Below are positions 18,960 to 28,432 of a stretch of DNA of 64,000 nt, piece after piece. This stretch comes from DATKDF01 sp963752045. Lineage in GTDB: Bacteria > Acidobacteriota > Vicinamibacteria > Vicinamibacterales > SCN-69-37. Position numbers and translations under genes: made by a program. The stretch spans positions 124,001 through 188,000 of the forward strand of contig CAVVWN010000008.1 in the NCBI GenBank assembly GCA_963752045.1, in the 5' to 3' direction. The notes beneath the pieces are model-generated. The model did not search any database, was not told the origin of the DNA, and worked only from the letters and a program-made list of their open reading frames with translations. Position 1 is the stretch's first letter. Every line of letters begins with the position of its first letter.

Positions 18960-21611
18960 ATGCGACTTGCACGACTTGCGCTCGCACTCGCCGTCGCCCT
19001 GCAAGGGGCGTCGGTGGGGGCCGTCCAGCCGCCCTATCAGGACGCCAGCCAGCCGACCGACGCACGCATCAAGGACCTCATCGGGCGGATGACGATCACC
19101 GAGAAGTTCTGGCAGCTCTTCATGCTGCCGGGCGACCTCGACGACCCGAGCCATGACTATTCGAACGGCGTGTTCGGTCTGCAGATTCGCCGAGGAGCGG
19201 AGACCGCCGACGCGCACGCGCGGCGCATCAACGCCATCCAGCGGTACTTCGTCGAAGAGACGCGCCTCGGCATTCCCATCATCCCGTTCGAGGAGACCGT
19301 GCACGGGGTCCTGATGCCCGACGCCACCGTGTTCCCGGTGTCGATCGGCCTTGCAGCCACGTGGGACGTGGACGTGATGCGGCGGGTGTCCGAAGCGATC
19401 GCCCGGGAGACGCGCACGCGCGGCATCCGGCAGGCGCTCTCGCCCGTCGTCAACATCGCCGACGACGTCCGGTGGGGGAGGGTCGAAGAGACCTACGGAG
19501 AGGATCCGTTCCTCGCCGGCGAAATGGGCCGCGCGTTCGTCGAGGCCTTCGAGCGCGCGGGCGTCGTCGCCACGCCCAAACACTTCGTCGCCAACGTCGG
19601 CGAGGGCGGGCGCGACAGCTACCCCATTCAGCACAGCCCGCGTCTCCTGGCCGAGCGGTACTTCCCGCCGTTCCGCGTGGCCATTCGCGACGCCGGCGCC
19701 CGGTCGGTGATGACCGCCTACAACTCGGTGGACGGCCTGCCGGCGACGCAGAACCCGGATCTCATCACGGGCACGCTCAGGCGGGACTGGGCCTTCGGCG
19801 GCTTCGTCATCTCCGACGCAGCCGCGACCGGCGGCGCGACGGTGCTGCACCACACGGAAGCCAGCACCGCAGAGGCGACACGGCACGCGTTCGAAGCCGG
19901 ACTCGACGTCATCTTCCAGACCTCGTGGGAGCAGCACCGGGCGTATCTCGCCGCGTTCGCACGGGGGCTCATCGATCCGGCTGTGGTCGACGCGGCCGTG
20001 TCGCGCGTCCTGCGGGCGAAGTTCGAGCTGGGGCTGTTCGAGGATCCGTACGTCGATCCTTCGGCGGCCGAGGCGGCCAGCGGGCATCCCGCTCATCGCG
20101 CGCTCGCGCTCGAGGCCGCGCACAAGTCGGTCGTGCTGCTGAAGAACGACGGCACGCTGCCGCTCGGCAGGCCGGCGCAGCGCATCGCTGTGATCGGCCG
20201 GGACGCGGTCGAGGCGCGCCTCGGCGGCTACAGCGGTCCCGGCATCGACGTCGTCACCATCCTCGAAGGCATCCGGCGCAAGCGTGCGACCACCGGGTCT
20301 GTGCGCCACGCGCCGGGTGTCGATCGGACGACCTCGCTCCTGCCCGACTCGAACGGCTCGCCGCGCCTTGCGACCGTGCCCGCGTCCGCCCTTTCCACCG
20401 AAGGCCCGGATGGCGACCGCGTCCCGGGCCTCGCGGGCGCCTACTTCGACAACATCACGCTCGACGGCGCTCCGCGTCTCGCGCGCGTCGATCCGATCCT
20501 CGACTTCCGCTGGACCCTCAACGCGCCGGGGCGCGGGATCCCGTTCGACTGGTATTCGGTCCGGTGGCAGGGCCGGCTCGCGATTCCAGCCGGCGGCGTG
20601 CGGCGAATCGGCATCGAGGGCAACGACGGGTATCGATTGTTCCTCGACGATCGCCTCGTCATCGACAACTGGCGTAAGCAGTCGTTCGGGCGTCGCGTCG
20701 CCGAGGTGCCGCTCGCGCCGGGATCCGAGCACCGCATCACCGTCGAGTTCTTCGAGAGCACCGGCAACGCCCGCGTCCGCCTCGTCTGGGATGCCGGCGT
20801 CGCCGACGAGTCAGGGCCTCGCATCGACGAGGCGGTTGCCGCGGCACGCGCGAGCGATGTGGCCGTCGTCGTCGCGGGTGTCGAGGAGGGTGAGTTCCGC
20901 GACCGGGCGCGCCTGGCCCTGCCGGGCCGCCAGGAAGACCTCATCCGTGCCGTCGCCGCCACGGGCACGCCGACCGTCGTGATCCTCATCGGCGGAAGCG
21001 CCGTGACAATGACGCCCTGGCTCGACGACGTGGGGGCCGTCATCGAGGCCTGGTACCCAGGGGAGGCGGGCGGATCGGCGGTCGCTGACGTGCTCTTCGG
21101 CGACTACAATCCGGGCGGCCGGCTCCCCATCACGTTTCCGGTGGCAGAGGGGCAGCTGCCGCTTTCGTACAACCACAAGCCCACCGGGCGGGGTGACGAC
21201 TACGTCGACCTCACCGGCATGCCGCTGTTTCCGTTCGGTCACGGCCTGAGTTACTCGACCTTCGAGTACGCCAACCTGCGGATCGCACCGGCCGAGGTCG
21301 ATGCCACCACGCCGGTGACCGTGACGTGCACGATTCGGAACACGGGCGAGCGCGAGGGCGACGAGGTGGTGCAGCTCTACCTGCGTGACGTCCTGGCCTC
21401 GGTCGCGCGGCCCGTCATGGAGCTCAGGGGATTCACGCGCGTCCGTCTTCTGCCGGGAGAGTCGCGCGACGTGACGTTCTCGGTCGGGCCGGACGCGCTC
21501 GGCATGCTCGACGCCGGCATGCGCGTCGTGATCGAGCCCGGCACGTTCCGCGTGATGGTCGGCGCCTCGTCGGAGGACATTCGCCTCCGGGGTGAGTTCG
21601 AAGTCAGGTAG
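18960..21611 (+). CDS. Secreted glycoside hydrolase family 3 enzyme with PA14 domain
   Basis: A beta-glucosidase-like GH3 enzyme of 883 residues. Order: signal peptide (MRLARLALALAVALQGASVG), GH3 barrel domain (about 40-360) with TPKHFVANVGEGGRD and the nucleophile Asp in FGGFVISDAAATGG, GH3 C-terminal domain, an inserted PA14 module (about 485-620; ends near VEFFESTGNARVRLVWDAG), the remainder of the C-terminal domain (LPITFPVAEGQLPLSYNHKP), and a fibronectin III-like domain at the end. PA14 insertions in GH3 are linked to substrate recognition. The nucleophile motif has SDAA in place of the common SDW. The exact sugar cannot be assigned; beta-glucosidase or beta-xylosidase are most likely. 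Confidence 0.88.
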   Translation: MRLARLALALAVALQGASVGAVQPPYQDASQPTDARIKDLIGRMTITEKFWQLFMLPGDLDDPSHDYSNGVFGLQIRRGAETADAHARRINAIQRYFVEETRLGIPIIPFEETVHGVLMPDATVFPVSIGLAATWDVDVMRRVSEAIARETRTRGIRQALSPVVNIADDVRWGRVEETYGEDPFLAGEMGRAFVEAFERAGVVATPKHFVANVGEGGRDSYPIQHSPRLLAERYFPPFRVAIRDAGARSVMTAYNSVDGLPATQNPDLITGTLRRDWAFGGFVISDAAATGGATVLHHTEASTAEATRHAFEAGLDVIFQTSWEQHRAYLAAFARGLIDPAVVDAAVSRVLRAKFELGLFEDPYVDPSAAEAASGHPAHRALALEAAHKSVVLLKNDGTLPLGRPAQRIAVIGRDAVEARLGGYSGPGIDVVTILEGIRRKRATTGSVRHAPGVDRTTSLLPDSNGSPRLATVPASALSTEGPDGDRVPGLAGAYFDNITLDGAPRLARVDPILDFRWTLNAPGRGIPFDWYSVRWQGRLAIPAGGVRRIGIEGNDGYRLFLDDRLVIDNWRKQSFGRRVAEVPLAPGSEHRITVEFFESTGNARVRLVWDAGVADESGPRIDEAVAAARASDVAVVVAGVEEGEFRDRARLALPGRQEDLIRAVAATGTPTVVILIGGSAVTMTPWLDDVGAVIEAWYPGEAGGSAVADVLFGDYNPGGRLPITFPVAEGQLPLSYNHKPTGRGDDYVDLTGMPLFPFGHGLSYSTFEYANLRIAPAEVDATTPVTVTCTIRNTGEREGDEVVQLYLRDVLASVARPVMELRGFTRVRLLPGESRDVTFSVGPDALGMLDAGMRVVIEPGTFRVMVGASSEDIRLRGEFEVR

Positions 21612-21632
21612 CGCCGGGCGAGCCGTGGCGCC

Positions 21633-22325
21633 TTACTTCCCCGAGAGGTTCGTCGGCGACTTCGCGTTGAGGGTGGCCAGCAGCCCGCGTGCCGGCGCCG
21701 GGACGGGCATCCGGCCTTCCAGCACGATGGCCTGCGGCGTGACGGCCGTGCCGTACAGCTTCTCGTTGGCGTCGTCGTCGGCCCGGAGCGTCGAACCCTC
21801 GAGCGAGATGCCCGCAAACAGGCCGCGCGAGCGGGAGTACGACAGCACTTCGGCGCGCATCGTCGCATCGGTGGCCGCCGAGAGCGTGCGGCCCTTCGGC
21901 CCGGCGGAGGCGGCCATGTCGGCGCCGAGCTTCACCTCGTTCGAGAGCATCGCGCCGGCGCCCCGCGGGTTCATCACGAAGAGCACGAAGTCGGTTGCCT
22001 GGCCGCCGATCTGCAGGCCGAAGCTGCCGCCGGCGATCATCATCATGGACGGCGCGGTCCAGGGTCCGCTGAACTCCTTGCCGCCGCGGCAGGTCATCAC
22101 GCCGCGTCCGTAGCTGCCGCCAAAGCCCAGCGCGAACTTGACGACCGACGGCAGCACGATGACGCACTCGGCCTTGTCGACGACCTCGGCCGGCACGTTG
22201 TCAGGGATGTTGAGAATCTCGGTCAGCACGAGCGCCGCGTTCTCGACACGCTTCGCCTCGTCGCTCTGTGCCGCCGCAGACGTTCCGAGCGCGAACGCGA
22301 GGAGTCCAGCCATCAGCATGTGCAT
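21633..22325 (-). CDS. Secreted SYLF (Ysc84) lipid-binding domain protein
   Basis: 230 residues with a signal peptide (MAGLLAFALGTSAAAQ) followed by a SYLF domain. Typical features are the conserved IPAE-like start (NIPDNVPAEVVDKAECVIVLP), the Gly-rich segment FALGFGGSYGRGVMTCR, and SFGLQIGGQATDFVLFVMN. The domain binds phosphoinositide-type lipids in eukaryotes; bacterial members are mostly secreted and of unknown function. Start is placed at ATG 22323-22325; ATGs 22317-22319 and 22311-22313 are also possible. It is divergent from the M20 gene. Confidence 0.85.
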   Translation of the reverse strand: MHMLMAGLLAFALGTSAAAQSDEAKRVENAALVLTEILNIPDNVPAEVVDKAECVIVLPSVVKFALGFGGSYGRGVMTCRGGKEFSGPWTAPSMMMIAGGSFGLQIGGQATDFVLFVMNPRGAGAMLSNEVKLGADMAASAGPKGRTLSAATDATMRAEVLSYSRSRGLFAGISLEGSTLRADDDANEKLYGTAVTPQAIVLEGRMPVPAPARGLLATLNAKSPTNLSGK

Positions 22326-22434
22326 GAACCCCAGCGTAGCAAGGGAGCGCGATGGGATCCAGTTCGAGCCCCGGATCGGCCGCTCCGCCTGTTATCCTGT
22401 CGGCTGGATTCCACATCAGCCTGGGAGAGCCCGC

Positions 22435-23676
22435 ATGTTCACGGTTGCGAGGGTCCGTTCAGTCATCGTCGGCGGCAGTCTTCTGGCCACGGCCGGATGC
22501 GCGCCGGCTGATCCACGGGTGACGTTCGAGGCGAGGCTCGGCGAGGTCACCGGCGAGATCATCGAGGTGCGTCGCGACATCCATCGTCATCCCGAGGTCT
22601 CCGGAGCGGAGGAGCGGACGGCCGGGCTCGTGGCCGAACGTCTGCGCGCGCTCGACATCGAGGTGCGTACGGGGGTTGGCGGCCACGGCGTCGTAGGAGT
22701 TCTGCGCGGCGGACTGCCGGGGCCCGTCGTGGCGTTTCGCGCGGACATGGACGCGGTGCCCTCCGCCGAGCCCGATCCGGCACCGTTCGCGTCGGAGAAT
22801 CCGGGCGTGCGCCACATCTGCGGGCACGACGTGCACACGGCCGTGGGCCTCGCGCTTGCCGAAGGCCTCGCGGCTACTCGCGCGACGCTCCCCGGAACGG
22901 TCGTATTCCTGTTTCAGCCGGCCGAAGAGAACGCGACCGGCGCGCGAGCCATGATTGCCGACGGCGCGCTCGACGACCCGAAGCCGGCCGCCATCTTCAC
23001 GGTGCACTCGGCCCCGCTGCCGGTCGGGCAGACGGCGACCGCCGAGCGCGCGCTGATGCCGGGCCGCGACCTCGTCACGGTGACGGTCGGCGGTACCCGT
23101 AGCGCCGTCCGCGTCGTACAGGAGGCGCGCCGCCTGCTCGAGCAGGCCGGGACGATCGCGCCCGAACAGGCATTCGCGCCGGTCGCGGGCGCGTTCGTGC
23201 TCGCTCAGGTCGGCAGCCCCGTGCTCGATACCGGATCGACGTGGTCTGTCCAGGCGATGCTCACGATCTCTGACGACGAGACCCGGGCCCGAGTCCGTCA
23301 GCAGGTGACGGCCGAGATCGAGGCGCTCGCCCGGCCGGAGACGTCGGTTCAGGTGAGCTACGAGGAGCGGGTGATTGCCGGCGTGACGAACGACCCCGAC
23401 CTCGCCGGCCGCGCAGCCGCGAGCGTGCGTCGCGTGCTTGGCGACCAGTCGGTGGTCATGCTGCAGGCGATGACGCCGGTCTTCAGCGAGGACTTCGGGT
23501 CGTTTCAGGCACGCGTGCCCGGCGTCATGTTCTTTCTCGGCGTGGCCGGATCGCCGGACGGGGCCGGCGGCATGCCGCACAGCCCGGACTTCCTTCCCGA
23601 CGAGGGCGCCATTGGCGTCGGGGCGCGGGCGATGGGCGCCGCGATCATGGACGTGCTTTCAGGCACACAATTCTGA
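22435..23676 (+). CDS. M20-family amidohydrolase, probable lipoprotein
   Basis: 413 residues from ATG 22435 (GGGAGAG upstream). The N-terminus is a lipoprotein-type signal with Cys after LLATAGC. The M20D (IAL-ILR3/hippurate hydrolase) signature follows: RRDIHRHPEVSG, AFRADMDAVPS, ICGHDVHTAVGLALAEGL with the Cys/His metal ligands, FLFQPAEEN with the catalytic Glu, and a C-terminal MPHSPDFLPDE. It should cleave N-acyl amino acids or amides of small compounds on the outer side of the inner membrane or at the outer membrane. The start was chosen for the signal peptide; the frame is open upstream without coding character. Confidence 0.88.
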   Translation: MFTVARVRSVIVGGSLLATAGCAPADPRVTFEARLGEVTGEIIEVRRDIHRHPEVSGAEERTAGLVAERLRALDIEVRTGVGGHGVVGVLRGGLPGPVVAFRADMDAVPSAEPDPAPFASENPGVRHICGHDVHTAVGLALAEGLAATRATLPGTVVFLFQPAEENATGARAMIADGALDDPKPAAIFTVHSAPLPVGQTATAERALMPGRDLVTVTVGGTRSAVRVVQEARRLLEQAGTIAPEQAFAPVAGAFVLAQVGSPVLDTGSTWSVQAMLTISDDETRARVRQQVTAEIEALARPETSVQVSYEERVIAGVTNDPDLAGRAAASVRRVLGDQSVVMLQAMTPVFSEDFGSFQARVPGVMFFLGVAGSPDGAGGMPHSPDFLPDEGAIGVGARAMGAAIMDVLSGTQF

Positions 23677-23776
23677 TCGCCTCTGGCCGACTCGTCCCGA
23701 CGGAGGCCGATTTGCGGGGCTTTTTCCGGCTGCGGCTCCGGCACGGTCCTTGCTCCGTTCACCGGCCGGGAGTGCC

Positions 23777-24193
23777 ATGCGCGAATCCATGATTCCTCGA
23801 GCGGCTCCATCGCCGCAGGGCGCCGACAGGCGTCGCACGCCGCGCCTGCAGGTCGAAGGCCTGCTCGCCGGGTTCCTGGTGGTCGAGAAGGCCCGGATGG
23901 ACATCCGGGACCTCAGCTTCGGTGGATTCGCCGCCGAGGCGGAGACCGAGCTGACGAAGGGGGCAACCTACGACGTCACGTTCCTGCCGCCCATCGGCGA
24001 GAATGTCGTGCTCAAGGCTCGGGTTGCCTATTGCCAGCGGCTCTCAGGTCCGGACCAGCCGATCCGCTTCTTCGGTGGATTCGAATTCCACCACACGGAC
24101 GCTGCGAGCCGGCCGGCCGTCAATCGCCTGATGAACCGTGTGGCGGCCGTGCTGGGCTTCGGCCGATCCTCGAACTCGACCCGCACGGCCTGA
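23777..24193 (+). CDS. PilZ domain protein, probable c-di-GMP effector
   Basis: 138 residues: one PilZ domain and a short tail. Both c-di-GMP-binding blocks are visible: an RxxxR-type motif in DRRRTPRLQV and the D/NxSxxG motif in RDLSFGGFAAE. The C-terminus (residues 115-138) is Arg-rich and possibly disordered. It should respond to cyclic di-GMP in the cytoplasm, but no obvious partner is adjacent. The start is ATG 23777; a longer TTG-started frame to 23612 overlaps the M20 gene and was not used. Confidence 0.82.
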   Translation: MRESMIPRAAPSPQGADRRRTPRLQVEGLLAGFLVVEKARMDIRDLSFGGFAAEAETELTKGATYDVTFLPPIGENVVLKARVAYCQRLSGPDQPIRFFGGFEFHHTDAASRPAVNRLMNRVAAVLGFGRSSNSTRTA

Positions 24194-24240
24194 CGCGCGA
24201 TCGTGTGGCGGCGCGCGGCGAGACCGCACGCCCCGTCCCG

Positions 24241-25077
24241 TCAGGCGATTCCGCCATTCCGCACGAGCACCGCCCGCGCGTACAACAGCTCGAAACCCAG
24301 GCGCTGCACGTTCTGCTGTGACGTCGAGCCCGGCTGCGTCGTGACCACGGCGATATCGCAGCCGCTCCGGGCGGCGTCGTCGAGGCGGCAGGCGAGAAGC
24401 GCCGTCTGCACGCCGCGGCGCCGGTGGGCCGGGAGCGTCGCCGTGCCGCAGAGCTGCGCGATGCCATCATCGATCCGCATGCTGCCTCCACCGGCCGCCG
24501 CCCCGCCACGCCGGGCCAGGTAGCGCACCATGCCGCCCGCCCGCGACGTATCACGCATGACCCGATCGAGCACCTCCCGGTCGTACTGCTCGTGCGACGG
24601 CACGCCCTGGTCGTCCGGCGCGGCGAAGCCGGACACGACGACGTCGAGCCACGTGTCGAATTCGAGGTGATCCGACCGGTCCACGCGCACGTCGGAAGGC
24701 GCGGTCAACTGTGGTGAAGGCAGCGCGAGTCCGAGTACGTTCTCGAAGCCGACGAGGAGATAGCCCCGCGTGGTGAGCTTTCTGACGATCGCCGGGTCGG
24801 CAAGCGTCGAGACCTCGCACTGGACGGGGACGCCGCGTCCGGCATAGACGGCCTCGACGGCCGAGAGCTCGTCATCGTCGAGCGGCCCGCCGAAGCCGAG
24901 ACCCGCTACTTTGTTGAGCGGCGAGCCGGGCTCGCTGAGTGTGGCGATTCCACCGGCAAGCGGCCGGGCGAACACGTCGTCACCGAGCCGCTCGCGTGCG
25001 TTCACACATGAGTCAGTGAGCAGCCGGCACTCGGCGCGCTCGATTCTGGCCCCGAGCTCCGTTGTCGCAAGGATCAT
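24241..25077 (-). CDS. GNAT-family N-acetyltransferase
   Basis: 278 residues. The C-terminal half is a GNAT domain with the acetyl-CoA-binding loop in LPAHRRRGVQTALLACRLDDA, preceded by the strand GIAQLCGTATL and followed by VVTTQPGSTSQQNVQRLGFE. The N-terminal 130 residues are a degenerate first GNAT-like half, as in several Mycothiol-synthase-like tandem proteins. Cytoplasmic. The substrate is unknown. It is divergent from the M28 peptidase gene. Confidence 0.8.
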   Translation of the reverse strand: MILATTELGARIERAECRLLTDSCVNARERLGDDVFARPLAGGIATLSEPGSPLNKVAGLGFGGPLDDDELSAVEAVYAGRGVPVQCEVSTLADPAIVRKLTTRGYLLVGFENVLGLALPSPQLTAPSDVRVDRSDHLEFDTWLDVVVSGFAAPDDQGVPSHEQYDREVLDRVMRDTSRAGGMVRYLARRGGAAAGGGSMRIDDGIAQLCGTATLPAHRRRGVQTALLACRLDDAARSGCDIAVVTTQPGSTSQQNVQRLGFELLYARAVLVRNGGIA

Positions 25078-25131
25078 GCGCGCTCACTCTACAGGCGAAA
25101 CGGTATGATGGCCAGGTTTCCGGGGGACACC

Positions 25132-26628
25132 ATGGCATCCATGCGAACCTTGTGCGCGGCCGCCGTCGTGGCGTTGCTTGCCGTCTCGGCCGGCTGCGCG
25201 ACCGACCCGATCGACCGCATCACCGAAGCAGACCTGCGCTCGGACCTGTTTGCGCTTGCCGGCGACGATACGCGCGGGCGCGAGGGCGGCACGCTCGACG
25301 AACTGACCGCGTCGGCCTGGCTTGCCGAGCGCGCGCGCGCGGCGGGTCTCGAGCCGGCTGGCGATGCCGGCTCCTACTTCCAGTTCTTCCCGCTCGAGCG
25401 TTTTCGAGTCTCGTCAGCAAGCCGCGTGACGCTTGCCGGCCGCACGCTGCGCATGGGCGAGGACGTGGTCCCGAACAACACCGTGTTCGCCGCCATCGAC
25501 GCGCCCGTGATGATCCCCGGTGACACGTCGCCAGAGGCGCTTGGCCGGGGAGGTTTCGACGGCCGCGCGCTGGTCGTCCGGTACGTGCCGGCGGCCCCGG
25601 GCGACGGCGCCCCGGCGTCGCTGCGCGCCTGGACGCGAGGCGTCGAACGCGCGGTCGCCAATCGGGCGGCGGCGCTTGTGATCGTCGTGTCCGAAGCCGA
25701 CGAGGCGTGGTCGCGTGTCGCGTTCCGCCTGCCGCGCGGCACCTACGCGCTCGACCCGGACGGCACGGCGGAGCCGCGGGCCGCCGCGGCCGGCATGCCG
25801 GTGCTCTTCGTGCGCGAGGCGGCTCTCGAGGGCGCGCCGCTCTCAGGCGCGCGCCTCGAGGCGGCGATCTTCACCGAGAGCTTCACGTATCCGTCGGTCA
25901 ACGTCGTGGCAAAGGTGCCGGGCACCGATCCAGGCCTCGCAGGCGAGCACGTGCTGTTCAGCGCGCACCAGGATCACGACGGCGTGCGCTATCCGGTCGA
26001 CGGCGACGACATCTGGAACGGCGCCGACGACAACGCCACCACGGCCGTCGCCCTGCTGGCCATTGGCCGGGCCTTTGCGGCCTCGCCGGGCCGCCGCTCG
26101 GCGCTCTTCATCTGGCACGGCGCCGAGGAGCGCGGGTTGATGGGATCGCGCTGGTACGTGAAGCACCCGACCGTGCCCGACGGGTCGATCGTGGCCGTCC
26201 TCAACGGCGACATGATGGGCAGAAACGACCCCGAGACGGCAGCGCTCCTCGGCGCGGTGCCGCCCCATCGCAACTCCGAGACGCTCGTCGCCATGGCGCT
26301 TGCGGCCAACGCCGACGTGGCGGGGTTCACGGTCGATCACTCCTGGGACGACCCGGAGCACCGGGAAGGGTGGTACTACCGCAGCGACCACCTGCCGTAC
26401 GCGCGCGCCGGCGTGCCGGCGCTCTTCTTCACGACGCTGCTCCACGAGGACTACCACACGCCGTTCGACAATCCGGACCGCATCGACGTCGCGAAGCTCG
26501 CGCGGATGACGCGCTGGATGTACGCCACCGGGCGGGCCGTGGCCGAGGCGGACGTCGCCCCGGCGCTCGACGCGGATTTCAAGCTCGAGCGCTGCCGTGA
26601 TTTCACCGGGAATTACTGCGAAAGCTAG
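25132..26628 (+). CDS. M28-family zinc aminopeptidase, probable lipoprotein
   Basis: 498 residues from ATG 25132 (GGGGGA upstream). A lipoprotein signal ends LLAVSAGC. The zinc peptidase core has the expected ligands in order: FSAHQDHDG, NGADDNATTAVALL, the catalytic and metal Glu pair in WHGAEERGLMGSRWY, an Asp in LNGDMMGRND and the final His in LHEDYHTPFDN. A PA-like insertion (about 150-250) sits before the ligands, as in many secreted M28 enzymes. The C-terminus YCES is unusual but the length is normal. It probably trims peptides in the periplasm. ATG 25105 is a weaker alternative. Confidence 0.88.
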   Translation: MASMRTLCAAAVVALLAVSAGCATDPIDRITEADLRSDLFALAGDDTRGREGGTLDELTASAWLAERARAAGLEPAGDAGSYFQFFPLERFRVSSASRVTLAGRTLRMGEDVVPNNTVFAAIDAPVMIPGDTSPEALGRGGFDGRALVVRYVPAAPGDGAPASLRAWTRGVERAVANRAAALVIVVSEADEAWSRVAFRLPRGTYALDPDGTAEPRAAAAGMPVLFVREAALEGAPLSGARLEAAIFTESFTYPSVNVVAKVPGTDPGLAGEHVLFSAHQDHDGVRYPVDGDDIWNGADDNATTAVALLAIGRAFAASPGRRSALFIWHGAEERGLMGSRWYVKHPTVPDGSIVAVLNGDMMGRNDPETAALLGAVPPHRNSETLVAMALAANADVAGFTVDHSWDDPEHREGWYYRSDHLPYARAGVPALFFTTLLHEDYHTPFDNPDRIDVAKLARMTRWMYATGRAVAEADVAPALDADFKLERCRDFTGNYCES

Positions 26629-26651
26629 CGACGGCGGTAGAATCGGGGCCG

Positions 26652-27017
26652 ATGTCGATCCGCGGAACCACCATCATCGTCAGGGGCGAAGTGCGGTCGT
26701 CGGCCGACCTGGCGATCGAAGGACGGATTGAAGGCAAGGTCGTCTGCGACGGGCTGGCCGTCACGCTCACGCCGGACGCCCACGTTGTTGGCGACGTGCT
26801 CGCGCGCGACATCACCGTGTCCGGGCGATCCGAGGGCCAGCTGGTCGCCTCGGAGGTCATCGACATCCGGGCCGAGGCCGACGTGTCCGGCCGGCTCATC
26901 ACCAATCGGCTCATCATCAACGACGGCGCCCGGTTCAACGGGCACGTCGAGCCCCAGCACCTCGAAGCCGCGCTTCGGGTGGCCAAGTTCAATCGTCAGA
27001 AAGAGCGGGCGCGGTAG
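26652..27017 (+). CDS. Bactofilin (polymer-forming cytoskeletal protein)
   Basis: 121 residues: a bactofilin beta-helix without extra domains. It begins MSIRGTTIIVRGEVRSSADL and shows the six-residue helix periodicity with GRIEGKVVCDG and NRLIINDGARFNGHVE, the typical family end. Bactofilins polymerise without nucleotide and scaffold cell-wall or polarity proteins. It is followed after 7 nt by the N-formylglutamate amidohydrolase gene. That neighbour does not belong to the usual peptidoglycan-hydrolase partners, so the adjacency may be only transcriptional. Confidence 0.9.
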   Translation: MSIRGTTIIVRGEVRSSADLAIEGRIEGKVVCDGLAVTLTPDAHVVGDVLARDITVSGRSEGQLVASEVIDIRAEADVSGRLITNRLIINDGARFNGHVEPQHLEAALRVAKFNRQKERAR

Positions 27018-27024
27018 CACGCCC

Positions 27025-27876
27025 GTGCCGGCCCAGCCGCCTTTCACCCTTCACCGGCCGACCGGAGCCCCAGTTCTCGTTTACGACTCGCCGCACAGCG
27101 GACGGCTGTACCCGGAGGACTTCGGGGCCCGGGCATCGCTCGCCGAGCTGCGCCGCGCCGAAGATGCGTACGTAGACGAGCTGATTGCAGACACGCGGGA
27201 CCTGGGTGTGGCCGTGCTGACCGCGACGTACCCCCGCACGGTCATCGACCTGAACCGGGCTGAGACGGACATCGACGAGTCGCTCCTGGCCGAGCCGTGG
27301 CCGGAGCCTCTCGCGCCCACCGACAAGTCGCGCCGGGGCATCGGCCTCATCCGCCGCTTCGTCGTGCCCGGCGTCGAGGTGTACGGCCGTCGGCTCGGCG
27401 TCGCCGAAGTGGCCGACCGGATCGAGCGCATCTACCGGCCGTACCACGGTGCGCTCGACGCGCTCGTGGCCGGCGCGCTCGCGGCGCACGGTCGCGTGGT
27501 GCACGTCAATTGGCATTCGATGAAGTCGGTGGGTAACGCCATGACGCCAGACGGCCCGGGAGCGCGGCGGGCGGACTTCGTCGTCTCGGACCGCGACGGC
27601 CGATCGGCGGGCGCCGAGGTGACCTCACTTGTGTGCGGCACGCTCGAGCGGCTGGGCTATCGCGTGTCGCGCAACACGCCGTACGCGGGCGGCGCGATCG
27701 TCGAGCGGATCGGCGATCCGGGCCGCGGTGTGCACAGCGTGCAGATCGAAATCAACCGCGCGCTCTACCTCGACGAGGCGCGCGTGGTGAAGACCAGCGG
27801 TGTCGACGCCATTCGGGCCGCCGTGCGCACGCTGACGCACGCACTCACGGCGCCGGCCGGTCCGGGACGGGCCTGA
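27025..27876 (+). CDS. N-formylglutamate amidohydrolase family protein
   Basis: 283 residues from GTG 27025, placed 7 nt after the bactofilin stop. Family motifs are present: VYDSPHSGRLYPEDF with a metal-binding His, RTVIDLNRAETDID, the Arg/Tyr block RIERIYRPYHGALDALV, VHVNWHSMKSVG, and QIEINRALYLDE near the end. HutG-type enzymes deformylate N-formylglutamate at the end of one histidine degradation route; related proteins hydrolyse other N-acyl amino acids. No other hut genes are present in the window, so a histidine role is not supported here. Confidence 0.85.
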   Translation: MPAQPPFTLHRPTGAPVLVYDSPHSGRLYPEDFGARASLAELRRAEDAYVDELIADTRDLGVAVLTATYPRTVIDLNRAETDIDESLLAEPWPEPLAPTDKSRRGIGLIRRFVVPGVEVYGRRLGVAEVADRIERIYRPYHGALDALVAGALAAHGRVVHVNWHSMKSVGNAMTPDGPGARRADFVVSDRDGRSAGAEVTSLVCGTLERLGYRVSRNTPYAGGAIVERIGDPGRGVHSVQIEINRALYLDEARVVKTSGVDAIRAAVRTLTHALTAPAGPGRA

Positions 27877-27879
27877 ACT

Positions 27880-28359
27880 TCAGTGCACGGTGGGCGGCGA
27901 GGCGAACGCCGCCACGACCGGTTTGACGAGCGCCTCGAAATCCCGGTACGGCATGCGAATCGCGTCACGATGCGACCCGGCGTTGAAGACCACGCTCGGG
28001 CGGCCCGTCAGGCTGCGGTCCACCAGCACGTGCTGGCCGTAGAGCGGCCCGAACGGCGGCATCGCGCCGAGCTCGCAGTCTTCGAACATCGGTTGCATTT
28101 CCGATTCGCTCGCGAGGCGCACGTACTTCGCACCCAACGCATCGCGCAGGGCTTTCAGATCGAGATGGTAGTGCGCCGGCAGAACGGCCAGCATGGGCCG
28201 CTCGTCGGCGATGCAGACCACGGCTTTCGCCCAGTCTGCGCCGGGAATGTGAGTGACGGCCGCCTCTTCCTGGGCCGTGTACGCCAGCGGGTGCTCGATG
28301 ACGTCGTAGCTCACGCCGGCCTTGTCGAGGTAGTTGCTGATGGACGCGGGGATGGCCAC
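27880..28359 (-). CDS. YbaK/EbsC-domain aminoacyl-tRNA deacylase
   Basis: A stand-alone YbaK/ProX-type editing domain of 159 residues: VSYDVIEHPLAYTAQEEAA, GADWAKAVVCIADERPMLAVLP (with the conserved Lys), and CELGAMPPFGPLYG near the binding pocket, then VFNAGSHRDAIRM. It should hydrolyse mischarged aminoacyl-tRNA (Ala- or Cys-tRNA-Pro type). It is convergent with the N-formylglutamate amidohydrolase gene, with stop codons 3 nt apart. Confidence 0.87.
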   Translation of the reverse strand: MAIPASISNYLDKAGVSYDVIEHPLAYTAQEEAAVTHIPGADWAKAVVCIADERPMLAVLPAHYHLDLKALRDALGAKYVRLASESEMQPMFEDCELGAMPPFGPLYGQHVLVDRSLTGRPSVVFNAGSHRDAIRMPYRDFEALVKPVVAAFASPPTVH

Positions 28360-28432
28360 GGAGCGCCTCCTTTCAGGAGCGGGGCGTTCCCTCCATTCTA
28401 CGCCCGTCGGCGGCCGCGCGGATCCACCTCTG